This document shows, piece after piece, positions 1 to 11,245 of a stretch of DNA of 64,000 nucleotides (position 1 is the first letter of the stretch; each line of letters starts with the position of its first letter). Both the position numbers and the translations under genes were made by a program. The notes beneath the pieces are model-generated. The model saw only the letters and a program-made list of their open reading frames with translations. It had not been told where the DNA came from and searched no databases. The DNA comes from Magnolia sinica. Its lineage: Eukaryota > Streptophyta > Magnoliopsida > Magnoliales > Magnoliaceae. The DNA is taken from NCBI RefSeq assembly GCF_029962835.1, contig NC_080583.1:248001-312000 (forward strand), read 5' to 3'.

Positions 1-842
1 TCTTTTGGTCAAATGTTGTTCTTACCAGTCTTCGAATTATCTCCGATATTATCTTTATCTCCAACTCAGTGATACCGATAACACTAGTAGCGATATCGAT
101 AATATTGGTAGTATCAAAAATTCCAGGTATTAGCAATGTATCACTAACGTATCAATATCGCTAATTTAATCGTCAATATTTTCAACCATGTAAATTCTAG
201 GTGTTGCTTGTATTGCCAATGCATCAATATCGCCAATATTTTTTACTATATAAATTCTAAGTAATGCTCACATCATAAATGTATCAATGATATTTCGATA
301 ATATCGCTAGTATATTGATATCATCAAAATTTTGTTTTTTTTCATTTTTTTTTTCATGGGCACATGGTTGTATGCGGTGTTCAATTTGTCATTGATAATA
401 TTGATAATATCTCGAAATTATCGATATCGCAACATACGAGATATTAAGATCACAATCTTTTGTTTCTTTTCTAATTGTTGATGATTTCTTGGTGAAATAT
501 CATATGTTGTTGATATTTTGCAATATTGATGGATGTTTGGATGGAAGGTTGGATTGTTAAATAGGCCGAAGGGGATGGTTGAACTGATTTCTTACAACAA
601 CACATGCTTTTAAGGCCCCATTAAATGGAAACTTGTTATGTATGCAGTCTTTTTGCAATTTTTAAATTTCTAAATATACAAATATGTACATTTTAACATC
701 TCCTGAAGTTTCGCGGAAAATTCCATTTTTTTTCGCATGGTTCCCCGCATTCCGGTTATTAATGATATTATCGGCGATATTGATATTATTTTTGTATCCC
801 TGCCCAGCGAAACTTTTAGCGATATCAATACTTCCAACATTG
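1..842. mobile_element. hAT-like non-autonomous element, right part, cut by window edge
   Basis: AT-rich DNA full of 'CGATATCG', 'GATAATATCG' and 'GTATCGAT' words. It shares the stretch 'TTTTAAGGCCCCATTAAA' (about 609) with the element at 36815-38349, and it ends near 842 with 'CCAACATTGG', resembling the 'CGAACACTGG' ends of the copies at 4918, 38349 and 41507. The left end is outside the window, so no target duplication can be tested. It carries no credible gene. Confidence 0.55.
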
Positions 843-954
843 GTTCTTACAACCCTGCTATCTGATTAATCGTCTTCCCCCTAAAGTTTTTGCTGGAAAG
901 TCTCACATTCGGTATTTTTCGAACTTTTATCCAATCTTTGACATTCCCCTATGT

Positions 955-2150
955 GTTTTGTAAAGGTCAGCCCCAACAGTATAATATTGTTCGCTTTGCC
1001 TGAGGGCGCGGCTTTGTTCTCGAGGTTGCCCCCCAAAACGCGTCATACTATGGAAGGCTAGATCCCACATATAACCACCATTACTTCGGACAGCGCTTCC
1101 GATGTGGGATAAGGTTTCGCCTCTCACTAGGTACACAGTAGCCTGTCAGCCACTAGTTGCTCCCCTAGACCCTCAGGTCCCGCCCACATCAATGTCGCTC
1201 GAACCCTCACGGATTTGTTCTTGCTCAGCGGAAGCTCAGGGCCAATCACCCACAAGACACGTTGTTCCAATTAAGGTCCAATATTGTCCGCTTTGGATCT
1301 CGACCCACTAGTAGCTAGCCCAGACCTCAGTCTCGCCCACATCAGCCCAGCCAACCCTCACGGATTTGTTTCTGCACAACGGAAGCATGGCCACACACCC
1401 ACAGGACGCGTCACTCCAATTAAGGAATAATATTGTTCGCTCTGGGTCCCGATCGACTGGTAGCTCGCCCAAACCCGGTGCTCCCGTGGTCCCGCCCACA
1501 TGCGACCAAAGTGACGGGGCATCACAATGCTTTGATAACATTTGTAAAGGCAGCCCCAACAGTATAATATTGTCCGCTTTGAGTCCCAATCGACTGGTAG
1601 CTCACCCAGACCCGGTGCTCCCGTGGTCCCACCCACATCAGCCCAGCCAACCCTCATGGATTTGTTCTTGCACAGCAGAAGCATGGCCACACACCCACAG
1701 GACGCGTCACTCTAATTAAGGAATAATATTGTCTGCTTTGGGTCCCGATCGACTAGTAGCTCGCTTAGAACCTCAGGTCCCGCCTACATTAGCGCCCGCC
1801 CACCTGCGACCACAGTGACGAGGCGTCACAATATCCCCCACCGAGGGCAGAGCCGTCCTCGACTATGATACCATTTGTAAAGGCCAGCCCCAACAGTATA
1901 ATATTGTCCGCTTTGCCCGAGGGCGCACGGCTTTGTTCTCAGGGTTGCCCCCAAAACGCATCATACTATTGAAGGTTAGATCCCACATATAACCACCATT
2001 ACTTCGGACAACGCTTCCGATGTAGGGACAAAGTTCCGCCTCTCACTGGGTACATAGTAGCCTGCCAGCCACTGATAGCTCGCCCAGACCCTCAGGTCCC
2101 GCCCACATCAGCGCCCGCCCACATGTGACCACAGTGACGGGGCGTCCCAT
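955..2150. repeat. GC-rich internally repeated block (LTR/TRIM-like unit repeated)
   Basis: Blocks containing 'AGTATAATATTGTCCGCTTT', 'GGTCCCGCCCACATCAG', 'GCATGGCCACACACCCACAG' and 'TTGTAAAGGCCAGCCCCAAC' recur three to five times at irregular spacing. The outer blocks (about 955-1130 and 1870-2060) are near-copies of each other and include a shared 'AACCACCATTACTTCGGACA'. The phrase 'CCCAACAGTATAATATTGTC' resembles a short LTR-like repeat common in angiosperms. That identification is from memory. The short ORFs here follow the repeat and are not genes. Confidence 0.55.
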
Positions 2151-2624
2151 GTTTTTTAGTGTTATATGCAGTGTTCAAAATATCGATACTATCGGCTGAT
2201 ATATCGGCCCATATCATCGGTATCGGACCCTAGCGAGACGAAACTCCTCCGATAACCCCCGGAAGATGCCGAAAATTCAAAACTTCAGATATCGGCCGAT
2301 ATTATCGTCGATATCACACCTGGGACAGCGTCATTATCCGAAAAAAAATTAAAAAAAAAAAAAGAAAAAAGAAAAACTTTGAACGGTAGATTTCGGTACC
2401 TATAAAGAAGATCGCCCTGATCGGAAGCTGTGTTTGATGGGCCATTCGAATAGAAGCCTCTGATTTGGAGAGATTTGGGCACAAAATCCATCGAAATCCC
2501 CGAAATCATTGGCCCTTGGGAGAGATTTTAGGGTTCCGGCGTTCCGGAACCCTCTCTGCTTCGAAAAAAAGGGCCCCGAGCCCTTATTCAAAGGAGGCGG
2601 ATGGACTGGTGCATCGCACATCAC

Positions 2625-3085
2625 CAATTGTGTTGACATCACCAAGTTATGTGGGTCCCATCATGACGTATATATTATATCCAAACCGTTCGTCCATTTG
2701 GCGAGCTCGTCGTAAGGCTTTTCCGAAAAATAAGACAAATCCAAGGATCAAGTGGACCACACTGAAAAAAAGCAACTGGATATTGAACGTCCACCATTGA
2801 AACCCTTTTGGGGTTGCAAAAGTTTTGGATTGTATGATATTTGTTTTTCCTATTCATCAAGGTCTTTGTGACCTCATGAACAGATTGGATGGAAAACTAA
2901 CGTTATGGTGGACCTACGAATGTTATAACAATGAGAATCATTGTCCTCACTGCTATTTGTGGTGTGGTCCAATTGAGGTTTGGATGTCACTCATTTTTGG
3001 GTTCACGATCTAAAATGATCTCTCCAAATGGATGAACGGTGTGGATATAATAAATACATTATTGGTGGGGCCATGTAACTCTAAT
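2625..3085. repeat. Foldback repeat in hAT copy 1
   Basis: Opens with 'GTGGGTCCCATCATGACGTA' and closes with 'ACATTATTGGTGGGGCCATG'. The two arms pair along most of the length, around 'GTGGACCACAC' and 'TGTGGTGTGGTCCA'. Confidence 0.6.
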
Positions 3086-3124
3086 CTCCTTTCAACTGTT
3101 TGTACAACGTGGACGACGGAAGCA

Positions 3125-3652
3125 GATTGCGTACTGAGTAACTCAGTACCCTTAGCGTACTGAGTAAACTATGTGGGGTCCACTGTTATTTTTTTATTTT
3201 ATCCACTTTGCTAATCCATGTTAAAAGATAATTTTATGGCTTGATCCCAAAAATGAAGCAAATTAAAATCTCAACTGGACCACACCACAGGAAACATTTT
3301 GATTGAACCTCTACCATTGAAATTTTTTTGGAGGCCAAAGAAGTTTTGGATCAAGCTGATGTTTGTGGTTTCTCTTCATCCATGTCTTTGTGATCTTATG
3401 AACAGGTTGGATGACAAATAAAAATTACCTTGGACCTTAGGAAGGTTTCAACAGTGGAAATCATTATTCCACACTGTTTCCTGTGTACTGGTCCACTTGA
3501 ACTTTGCATTTACTTCAATTTTGGTATAAACCCCTAAAATTAGTAGAAAAAATGGATGGACAGTGTGGATAAACCACATACATTCACAGTGGGTCCAACT
3601 GAGTTTACTCAGTATGATAAAAGCGCACTGAGTAACTCAGTACGCAATCCGA
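3125..3652. repeat. Foldback repeat with nested terminal palindromes
   Basis: Outer arms are 'AGATTGCGTACTGAGTAACT' on the left and 'GAGTAACTCAGTACGCAATC' on the right. Each end contains GTACTGAGTAACTCAGTAC or a close form, which is itself a palindrome with 9-bp arms. The central part is the usual 'GTGGGGTCCACTG' ... 'CAGTGGGTCCAAC' pair of arms. A near-copy of the right end occurs at about 41060-41098. Confidence 0.65.
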
Positions 3653-3694
3653 TTTCGTGGACGCTCGTCTGGGCTTCGCATGAAGTTCATGCGC

Positions 3695-4125
3695 TGGAAA
3701 CTTAGGTAGGGTCCACCGTGATGTTTGTGAGAAATCCACTCCGTCCATCCGTTTTTTGAACACATTTTAAGACATAGGGCCAAGAATGAGCCGGATCCAA
3801 GACTCAAGTAGGCCGAAAACGTTAGGATTGAAGGTCCACAGTTGAAATATTTGTGGGGCCACAGGTTTTGAATCAGTCTAATATTTGAGTTTTCAATTCA
3901 TCCCAGTAGTGATGACGTAATGAACGGTATGGATGGAATGTAAACATCACTGTCGACCCAGGAAGGTTTCAACGGTAGGAATTTCCCTACCAACCTTTTT
4001 CTTTAGTGCGGCCCACTTGAGTCTTGGATCCTGCTCAATTTTTGCCTCAAGTCTTAAAATAATCTCACAAAACTGATGGATGGAGTAGATTTCTCACAAA
4101 CATCACAGTGTGCCCCACTCCTACG
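3695..4125. repeat. Foldback repeat in hAT copy 1
   Basis: Arms 'CACCGTGATGTTTGTGAGAA' and 'TTCTCACAAACATCACAGTG' are near-perfect reverse complements. A related half-copy is at 39580-39775. Confidence 0.6.
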
Positions 4126-4179
4126 AAAGGATTTAGTAGGAAATCCGCATCCCATCTTCGCACGACACATGCTCATACC

Positions 4180-4545
4180 TCGTGTGGTACACCAGCCAAT
4201 CCACACCCTCCATCCATTTTCATAAGTAATTTTAAGGCATGAGCCCAAAAAGGAGACAGATGAAAGATCAAGTGTACCATACTAAAAGAAATGTGGTGGC
4301 AATGATGTCCACCATTGAAGCTTTTTAGGGCCCACCGTAATGTTTATTTGCCATCCAATCTATACATGAGGTTTGACAAACCTGGATGGGAAAACATAAA
4401 TATTAGCTTTATCCAAAAAAATTATAGGCCCAAAATAGTTTAATGATGATCATTCAATGAACACTATTTTGTGTGGTGTGGTCCACCTCAGATTTGGAAC
4501 TACCTTATTTTTCGGCCCATGCCCTAAAATGACATGTTAAAATGA
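4180..4545. repeat. Foldback repeat, right end truncated
   Basis: Left arm 'CAATCCACACCCTCCATCCA' and central 'GTGTGGTGTGGTCCACCTCA' are present. The expected closing 'GGTGGGGCCCAC' is missing after about 4545, where AT-rich DNA of the host element resumes. Confidence 0.5.
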
Positions 4546-5042
4546 ATTCCAATTGATGTTTGGATGTGACTCATTTTCATACATATCTTTATACATTTAT
4601 AAATGGTATGCATCATATTTAAATATATTTACCTTAGTTTAATCAGATAACACGCATAACTTAGTACCTTATACAAAGGAAATTTATTATGTGCACTTCT
4701 TTTTTGATATTTTATGATTTGAAAGTGTGCATTAAGGTCTTTTTAAATAATCCCCAAAGTTTCATAAAAAAATTCAACCATTTTGCTAATGTTTCCCCAT
4801 GTTTCCCAAAAAGTGCGATAAACTATGCGATACAAACGATATATCCCGTGCGATAACCGATACGTATCTGTATCCCAAGGGTGCGATACAGTGTGCGATA
4901 CCGATATTTCGAACACTGGTTATATGTAATGTCTATAACATCGATCGTCTTATAAACAAATTGTCATTTATAGTTGTCAAATACATTTTCTTGAGATATT
5001 CAAAAGGGGTATAAATGTCTTGATCCTCTTACTAAAAAGTAT

Positions 5043-5365
5043 TATGCTCTCTATGGATGTTAAATTTGTGGAAGATGCTCCATACTTTTCTGATAGAAAG
5101 TGGGAGACACATTTGCGAAGAGCCGTTGTATTGTGACAATCAAGTTGCTATTCAAATAGCCTCTAATCCTATTTTTCATTAGCGCACAAAACATATTGAA
5201 GTTGGTTGTCACTTTGTTCGTGATAAGGTTGTTGTGGGTGTTGTTTCCACTCCATTTGTTCCGTCTTCTGGGCAATTGACATATATCTTCGCAAAAGCTC
5301 TTATAGTGGAAACTAGACAACGTGTTCTTGGCAAGCTGGGCATAATTAATATATATTCCTCAACT
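5043..5365 (+). pseudogene. Ty1/copia RNase H C-terminus, remnant
   Basis: Translation gives copia RNase H tail phrases such as GCHFVRDKVVVGVVSTPFVP and SSGQLTYIFAKALIVETRQ, ending LGKLGIINIYSST, then a stop and a purine tract (about 5360-5372) expected just before a 3' LTR. In-frame stops break the upstream part and nothing of gag, integrase or RT remains here. It lies on the strand opposite to the nucleotidase gene, left of that gene's last visible exon. Confidence 0.7.
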
Positions 5366-5372
5366 TGAGGAG

Positions 5373-5700
5373 TGTAGGTGTATGTGTGTGTGGGCCTATG
5401 ACTGAGCCGACAGGGACGTACACCTGGGCCTTATGTTTAGCCCATTTCCCTTTTTCTCTTTGCTTTATGATTTCCTTTATTGTTCCCTAGCCTTTCTTTA
5501 GTTTTTCCTTCATAATAAGGAATATATGGAATAGCACCGTTTCTTCTAATAAGATAAGGCTGGACATCCCAGCCCTATGCGCTCCCTTTCTCTCTTTCTT
5601 TCTTTCTCAGGTTCTCTCGTCCTCTTGTGGTTCCATTAGTTCTTAATGTCGACCTTGAAGAAATAAGGGAGAGACCCGCTGTTTCACGATAACCTTATAC
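5373..5700 (+). repeat. Probable copia 3' LTR remnant
   Basis: Starts 'TGTAGGTGTATG' directly after the polypurine-like 'CTTGAGGAG' that follows the RNase H remnant. It includes a pyrimidine-rich tract near 5580-5610. The right boundary is uncertain (somewhere between 5620 and 5705) and no matching 5' LTR was seen in the window. Confidence 0.45.
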
Positions 5701-6549
5701 AGGAATATGCATCTAGAATCTATCATTTTTTGGTTTTCACTTCCCAAAGGTCAATTTATTCTATTTATAATTAAAATGGTTCAACATTTTCAAATGACAG
5801 TTGAACCGAAGAAGCTCAAAAACCATATTTTTTATAAAGCGACCTACAGTCCGACTTTTAATCATTTGCTTACACAGTCAAGATGAAGTCATGAATGCCC
5901 CCAAGTCGCTTTATAAGAGCTCTTGAGGTAGAGGGGACGGTATCGAGTTGCCAACAAACTATTATTTCAATATCCATTTCCCACAACACACTTTACCCTA
6001 CGGGGGTTTCAAGTTTTCTAGACTAGTGCCACACTCACTGCTAACAAATCGTGTCTGCACAACTTTCAAAATCCACCCCATGTTTCACTTTAATAAAAAA
6101 AGGTGACACTGAACAATGACCTGTTGTCACAAAAAATGTACATAACTTGGAAAAGGAGAAGGAGACAAAAGGCAATGGTTTACAAACAACAATACTGCAC
6201 TCTTACACTTCAATTTATCAAAGAGTATAATCGATTGTCCACCATGGAAGAAAAGTTTTTTTCTAGCTCTTAAAAAACAGAGTGATGATCTTGGACAGGG
6301 AACATGACTAGCAGAAAACCCACATCTCATAGCCCTGGTTAAGGGCCATAAGATAGCAGCGTTCACTCAACTATAAGAACATGTTGTGTATTTTAGGTTC
6401 AGCCACTTCCAAAATTCTTTTCCAATTCCCAAATAAAACAAATAATAAGAAAGGCTTTGTAACTGGTTTTAACTACTCTAGAAAGAAAATTAGCCATAAT
6501 AAGAGATTTAAGAGACAAAGATGACATGATAGAGATGAGCAAACCTAAC
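5701..6549. other. Stretch without recognised gene
   Basis: I read the minus strand for the next expected exon of the nucleotidase (the conserved part after the NILK end of exon 3) and did not find it. No repeat family seen elsewhere in the window is present. It is most likely part of intron 3 of that gene. Confidence 0.4.
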
Positions 6550-9500
6550 CTTTAAGATGTTGCCTCTCTTCTTGTCAAGAACCAGACCCCTGACCATGTA
6601 TTTCCAATCGAATGACCACTCCAGTAACTGAAAAACAGCAAAATGATGTGTCATAATCAAAAAATTGCTTCAAGATATAATACCATGCAGCAAATTAGTT
6701 AATTTGATTTGGAGCACAAAAAAAGAAAGGAATTTGTGGACAACATTATATGATATACAAGGTCAAGTTCACAACAGCCCAAAACAATGCAAGGAACCCA
6801 TCATCCAATATTAGTGTAAACAACTAAGCCTTGTGAGGACCACTAGTGGAGAGACAAGTGAGTTCCCAATTACTGTAGACTTGCACCAGGGGTCAGTATC
6901 GAGCCCATGCCTTTTCGCATTGGCTATGGATAAGTAAACGAGACATTTGCAGGAAGAGATCTCAAGGTGCATGTTGTTTGCAAATGACACAGTTATGATT
7001 GACAAGATGAAGGAGGGCATAAACACAGCTAGATTTATGGAATGATGCTTTAGAATATAAAGGATTTAAAATTACTTGGACTAAAAATAGAGTATATGGA
7101 GTGCAATTTTAGTAATAATAGGAGTGGAGAGATTGAAAAGGACATTGTCCATAGAATTCAAGCTAAATGGAAGAATTGGAGATGTACCCCTAGAGTTTTA
7201 TGTGATCATTGTTTACCACTCAAATTGAAAGAGAAATTTTATAGGATAGCTATAAGACCATTCATGCTTTATGGGAAAGAATATTGGGCAATTAAAGAAC
7301 AACATGTTCATAGGATGAGTGTAGCTGGAATGAGGATGTTGAGATGGATGAGTGGCAAGACGAGGAAGAATTGAATTAGAAATGAATGCATTTGAGGAAA
7401 CTTGAGAGTTGTACCAATAGGTAATAAGATGAGGGAAAGTAGACTTCGATGGTTTGGTCGCGTGCAACAGAGATGAAGAATCACACTGGTTAGAAGTGAG
7501 TTGGTACAAGTTGAAGGCTCTAAAAGGGCAAGGGAAGGCCCCAAAATGACGTAGATGAAGTATGAAAAGACTTGATGGCCTATGGTCTAACTGAAGGTCT
7601 AGCCCTTGATAGTGGAATGGCGGAATAAGATTCATGTAGCCAACCCAATTAATTGGTATAAGTTTGGATGATGATGACGACGACGATGACGATGATGAAG
7701 TAAGCTTGATTTGAATTCTACATGCTGTTTTACTTGGGATCCAAATCTAAATAATATAGATGAAACCTCTAAAATATAACATTTCTACTAATAAAGTAAT
7801 AGAAGGACCATAAAGAAACTAAAGAAACAATTGTGAGACAGCTTTTCCAGCCCATCAGTACAGATCAATCAAATAACTAGTAATCTAAGTTTTCGCAATC
7901 AATACCTCAGGTTCAATTATCATCCAAAATCGGCACATGTTGCCAGATATGGGCCAGTCATCCATGAATCATGTGGCTGTATTGGCCAGGAATGGCCAGA
8001 TGTGACCTGGTTTCGGTGCTAACAGATACGGTACACTGAAACCAATTTTTAACCTTTTGTCAACACTAACATCTTTTAAAATAACTTTGAGTCAGAGAAT
8101 GTGGAAACGACCATGAGATAAAAACCCAGATCATTTTATATTTCTATTTAATAGTACAGGAAAGAACCTAGATCCATTAATTCTTCAAATCACTCTTTGG
8201 GCAATGTCTTGAACTAATAAGCTCAACATTGTAGAGCATTCTCAAGTGGCAGGAATTTTTTGGTATTATTTTTTGATCAATTTAGCAAGCAAAATTCACC
8301 AAAAATAACAGGTTATGTCATTGTTGCAGATTTTTAGTTGTTTATATTTTTCTTCTATTTTCTCTTTTTGCTAGGTAAGGGAGGATTGAAACCGCAACCT
8401 CAATGTTGCAGCACAGAAACATTCAATGAACAGGCCCTTCATAGATGAATTCTATTGCAAATGTATTGAAGATAAGGCCTAAGAGTTTTTTAAAAACAAG
8501 AAATTATTAATATATGACTGCCTGTCACGGTGATTATAACCCATTTAGAAAGATGAGAAACCACAAACAGGGTAAAGTTCCAATAGAGAAAAGAACCAGG
8601 ACAAATTCTGAAAAGTTCAAGCAAGAACTAGTCGGAGAAGTTTCACAGCCTCCACAAGCGGAACTTGCATAAAGAACATAAAAGCATAATAAGATCAGAT
8701 GAAAATGTACACATACCTCTGGTGGGTAGCCCAGATTATAGACCAGCTTTCTCACCGTGCCATTGTATGCTAACGATTCAAACGTTTCAGGCATGTATTG
8801 TGCCAAGGTATAATCCATATCAAACCCAACTGCAACAATATTCTTCATATTTAAAGATCTATTGCAAAATATCCGTTTTCCCATATCAATTTTACGACCC
8901 CATTCAGAAGATGACCAAACACCGCGATCCTGACCACCAGAGTTACGAATGGGCTGCTGAATCTCTGATGTTTTGCCATCTACCCCCGGTCCATCCATTA
9001 TATAACTGGAGTGCAACTGATTGACACCTGAAATCATTTCAGAACACTTTTTAAAACCAAATAGGGACTACATCTCCATCTTGTTAGAGAGACGTCCATT
9101 TTCAAAAGCCTAAAAATATATAATGCTAGCTGTCAGGTTACAAAGAGCACATAATCTTACACCAAATAATAACACATAAAGAGGCAACTACCCTTCGAGG
9201 ATATTCAAGTTTAATCAATACTCACGAGCAGGAAATGAGCTTCTAGCACAACAACAATTAAGGAATTTTCAACCAAGACATAAAATGATAATGTAAAAAT
9301 AAACATAAATGGAAAACGACTAAGAACTAGATGGCATCAACATGAATACCTTAATTGCCAATAGTGTGAACACCTGCACAACTTCAATGATAAGAAACAA
9401 AGATGTCGCAGTTTGCGTGCAACTTAAACATGAACTGGCCAACACATACTATAGTTAAAGAACAACAGATGAAGTGAGCTACATTGTTCCGTGTGTATAC

Positions 9501-11116
9501 GCAATAGTAAGGAAAAGATCAAGCATGGGTTGCATAAAGCGGGAGGAAGCAAATGACATTTAAAAACAGTAAAAAGCAATAGCACCGAGGAAGGGGCAGG
9601 ATGAAAAACATTTATAAAGATTGAAGCACGCATGGAACAGTATGTAGTTCAGGCAGTTTTTTGTTACACAAAATTTCATGAAACGTCATGATATTTTGCA
9701 GCAAAGTAGACTGATTAATCGTGAAATTTCATAATATTTGGTGCAACCAAACACACCCTACATCTGTATTAAAGAAAGCACGTTGCATAGGATAGTTGGA
9801 TTGTATTTTTAACAATATCCACATCCGAAAAACAATAAAGAAGCTGAGTAGAAGATGGTGAAGATTAATTTAGGTCAACAGCTAAGGTGGGAGCAGAAGC
9901 AACATAGCAGAATAGGAGACTAGCGCGGATCTGAATTTGCATCCATGAACTCCAGCCAAGGTTATATCACTAGGATTCGAAATGCAGATGACTCATCCAC
10001 CTTGAAACACCTTCGATAACAATTAGCTGTATTTGCCTTACACACATCCCTTCCAGTAAGCTCCATTGCACCCTCATTCAATATTAGTTTTACCTAAGCT
10101 CTATAAATGTGATATGCCTACATGTAGCATTCCTCTGAGACAGATAAAAAATGCTTCAAAACCTCTTATCTCTCTGCTGACAAGATTATCTGGTTACTGA
10201 ATCCTCCCAAATTTGCTACGATGGCACCTAAAATCCAACTCTCCTATTATTTTATTTTTAAAAAAGGCCTTTCCTACCATTTCAGACCATATACATAGAA
10301 ATTGATGGGAATCCAACCACTGGTAAATGGAATTCATTGGGCTGAAATTGTGTTCATGTCCTGGGTCGTAAGGGTGGGTAATGAATTCCCAAAAACTGAT
10401 GATTCCCATCTTTAAGATAGTTGCAAGATGATGGGAAACAGCTTCCCATCCAACAGTCATATTTTTAAAAATGACAAAAAGGCCTTTCCTCTCCTCTCCT
10501 GACAACTCATTCCCAGCATCCAAACAGAAAAAGAAAAAAAAAAACCCTGGAATCCTGAGAATAGCCTTCCCAATCATCTATTTCACCAGGAATCTGTTTT
10601 CTGGAAACAGATTGACAGCCTAAAGGATGGGAAATAACCAGAAGTCAAATACATTGCAAACAACAAGAAAGAAATCATTCACCAACTCGCTGCCATTTGA
10701 ATCCATGACTTGGAATAGAAACAACCATATAAAGTCAGTAAGAGAAACTAAAGTGTTAAACTCAAAACATTAAAAAGCGTAACGAAATGGAAAATGTCAT
10801 GCAATTACATCCTAAAAGAGCAAAAATCCAGCCTCAGAGTAAAAACATTGGAGTTCATCACAACGGGAAATAGAAGCGACAAAAAGAAGGGAGAATTGGA
10901 GAAGAAGAGAAAGGAACAAGTGAAGAAACCTGCAGTAGCAGCTGATCTTCTTCTAATAGTAGTGCTAGAGCTAGTACTAGCGCTAGTAGTGGAAGGAAGC
11001 CAATCGTCGCAGACGAAGGGAAGAGAAAGGCCTGGATATAACCTAAAAAGAGATGGAGAAGGAGAAGAGAGGGAGAGAAAAGAAGACAAGTACAAGGGCC
11101 TGTTTGGAATCCACAT
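6550..11116 (-). CDS. HAD superfamily IG 5'-nucleotidase domain protein (first three exons, 3' part not in window)
   Basis: Three exons join in phase: 11116-10930 (187 nt, ends GCA G|GT), 9027-8717 (starts after TTTCAG, ends GAG|GTATGT) and 6627-6550 (starts after TTTCAG, ends AAG|GTTAGG), giving 192 residues. Exon 1 is Ser/Thr/Arg-rich and lacks acidic residues at its start, as in an organelle-targeting leader (inference). Exon 2 carries RIFCNRSLNMKNIVAVGFDM followed by DYTLAQY. D132, D134 and T136 form HAD motif I (DxDxT), with the nucleophile and acid/base aspartates. Exon 3 encodes LLEWSFDWKYMVRGLVLDKK. The family removes phosphate from purine nucleoside monophosphates such as IMP and GMP; plant substrates are not established from sequence. 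Later HAD motifs must lie left of position 1 or beyond unrecognised introns. The exon 1 start is the least certain part: its ATG overlaps a transposon-like end motif, and the next in-frame Met is in exon 2 (IMDGPG). Confidence 0.85.
6815..7705 (+). mobile_element. RTE-type LINE remnant in intron 2 of the nucleotidase gene
   Basis: Degraded reverse-transcriptase C-terminal part. About 6860-7020 gives broken phrases (GVSIEPMPF, then a stop-ridden catalytic region), and 7096-7374 gives LPLKLKEKFYRIAIRPFMLY and RMSVAGMRMLRWMSGKTRKN. Both are hallmarks of plant RTE elements. The 3' end (about 7560-7650) continues into a GATGATGACGACGAC tract ending near 7700, matching the short-repeat tails of RTE elements. 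It is antisense to the host gene, 5'-truncated and inactive. Confidence 0.75.
7706..8716. other. Intron 2 of the nucleotidase gene, remainder
   Basis: AT-rich intronic DNA between the LINE remnant and exon 2. A run of related 'GGCCAG'/'GGCCAGATGTGACC' words at 7945-8010 is the only local structure seen. No coding exon was found on either strand. Confidence 0.5.
9028..10929. other. Intron 1 of the nucleotidase gene
   Basis: 1.9-kb intron bounded on the minus strand by G|GTTTCT and TTTCAG|GT, with matching phase. A possible short MITE with 'TCCCATC' and 'GGAATC' words lies at about 10340-10620. I found no additional exon, and none is required because exons 1 and 2 join in frame. Confidence 0.55.
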
Positions 11117-11204
11117 ATCGGTATTAAATAGGCATCTCGGGATAGGGAGAATCGGTTCCTGGAATCAGTGTCGTTGTAGGAGACGATATCTATTTCATTT
11201 CAAA

Positions 11205-11245
<41 letters not shown>

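Larger units (their letters stand above)
2169..4918 (-). mobile_element. hAT-like non-autonomous element, copy 1 (2.75 kb)
   Basis: The left end reads CAGTGTTCAAAATATCGATA and the right end 'CGATATTTCGAACACTG', giving terminal inverted repeats of about 16 bp with one mismatch. The flanks carry a perfect 8-bp target duplication, GTTATATG (2161-2168 and 4919-4926), typical of hAT transposition. The right-end 350 bp match, in reverse complement, the left end of the copy at 38579-41507, so the two lie in opposite orientation. The interior holds four foldback repeats and a C+T/G+A-rich segment (about 2395-2600) but no transposase reading frame, so it must have been mobilised by an enzyme encoded elsewhere. 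Confidence 0.8.

Noticed and set aside
1308-1719. 93-117 aa ORFs on both strands
   Set aside because: They lie in the GC-rich repeat block and follow its repeat units.
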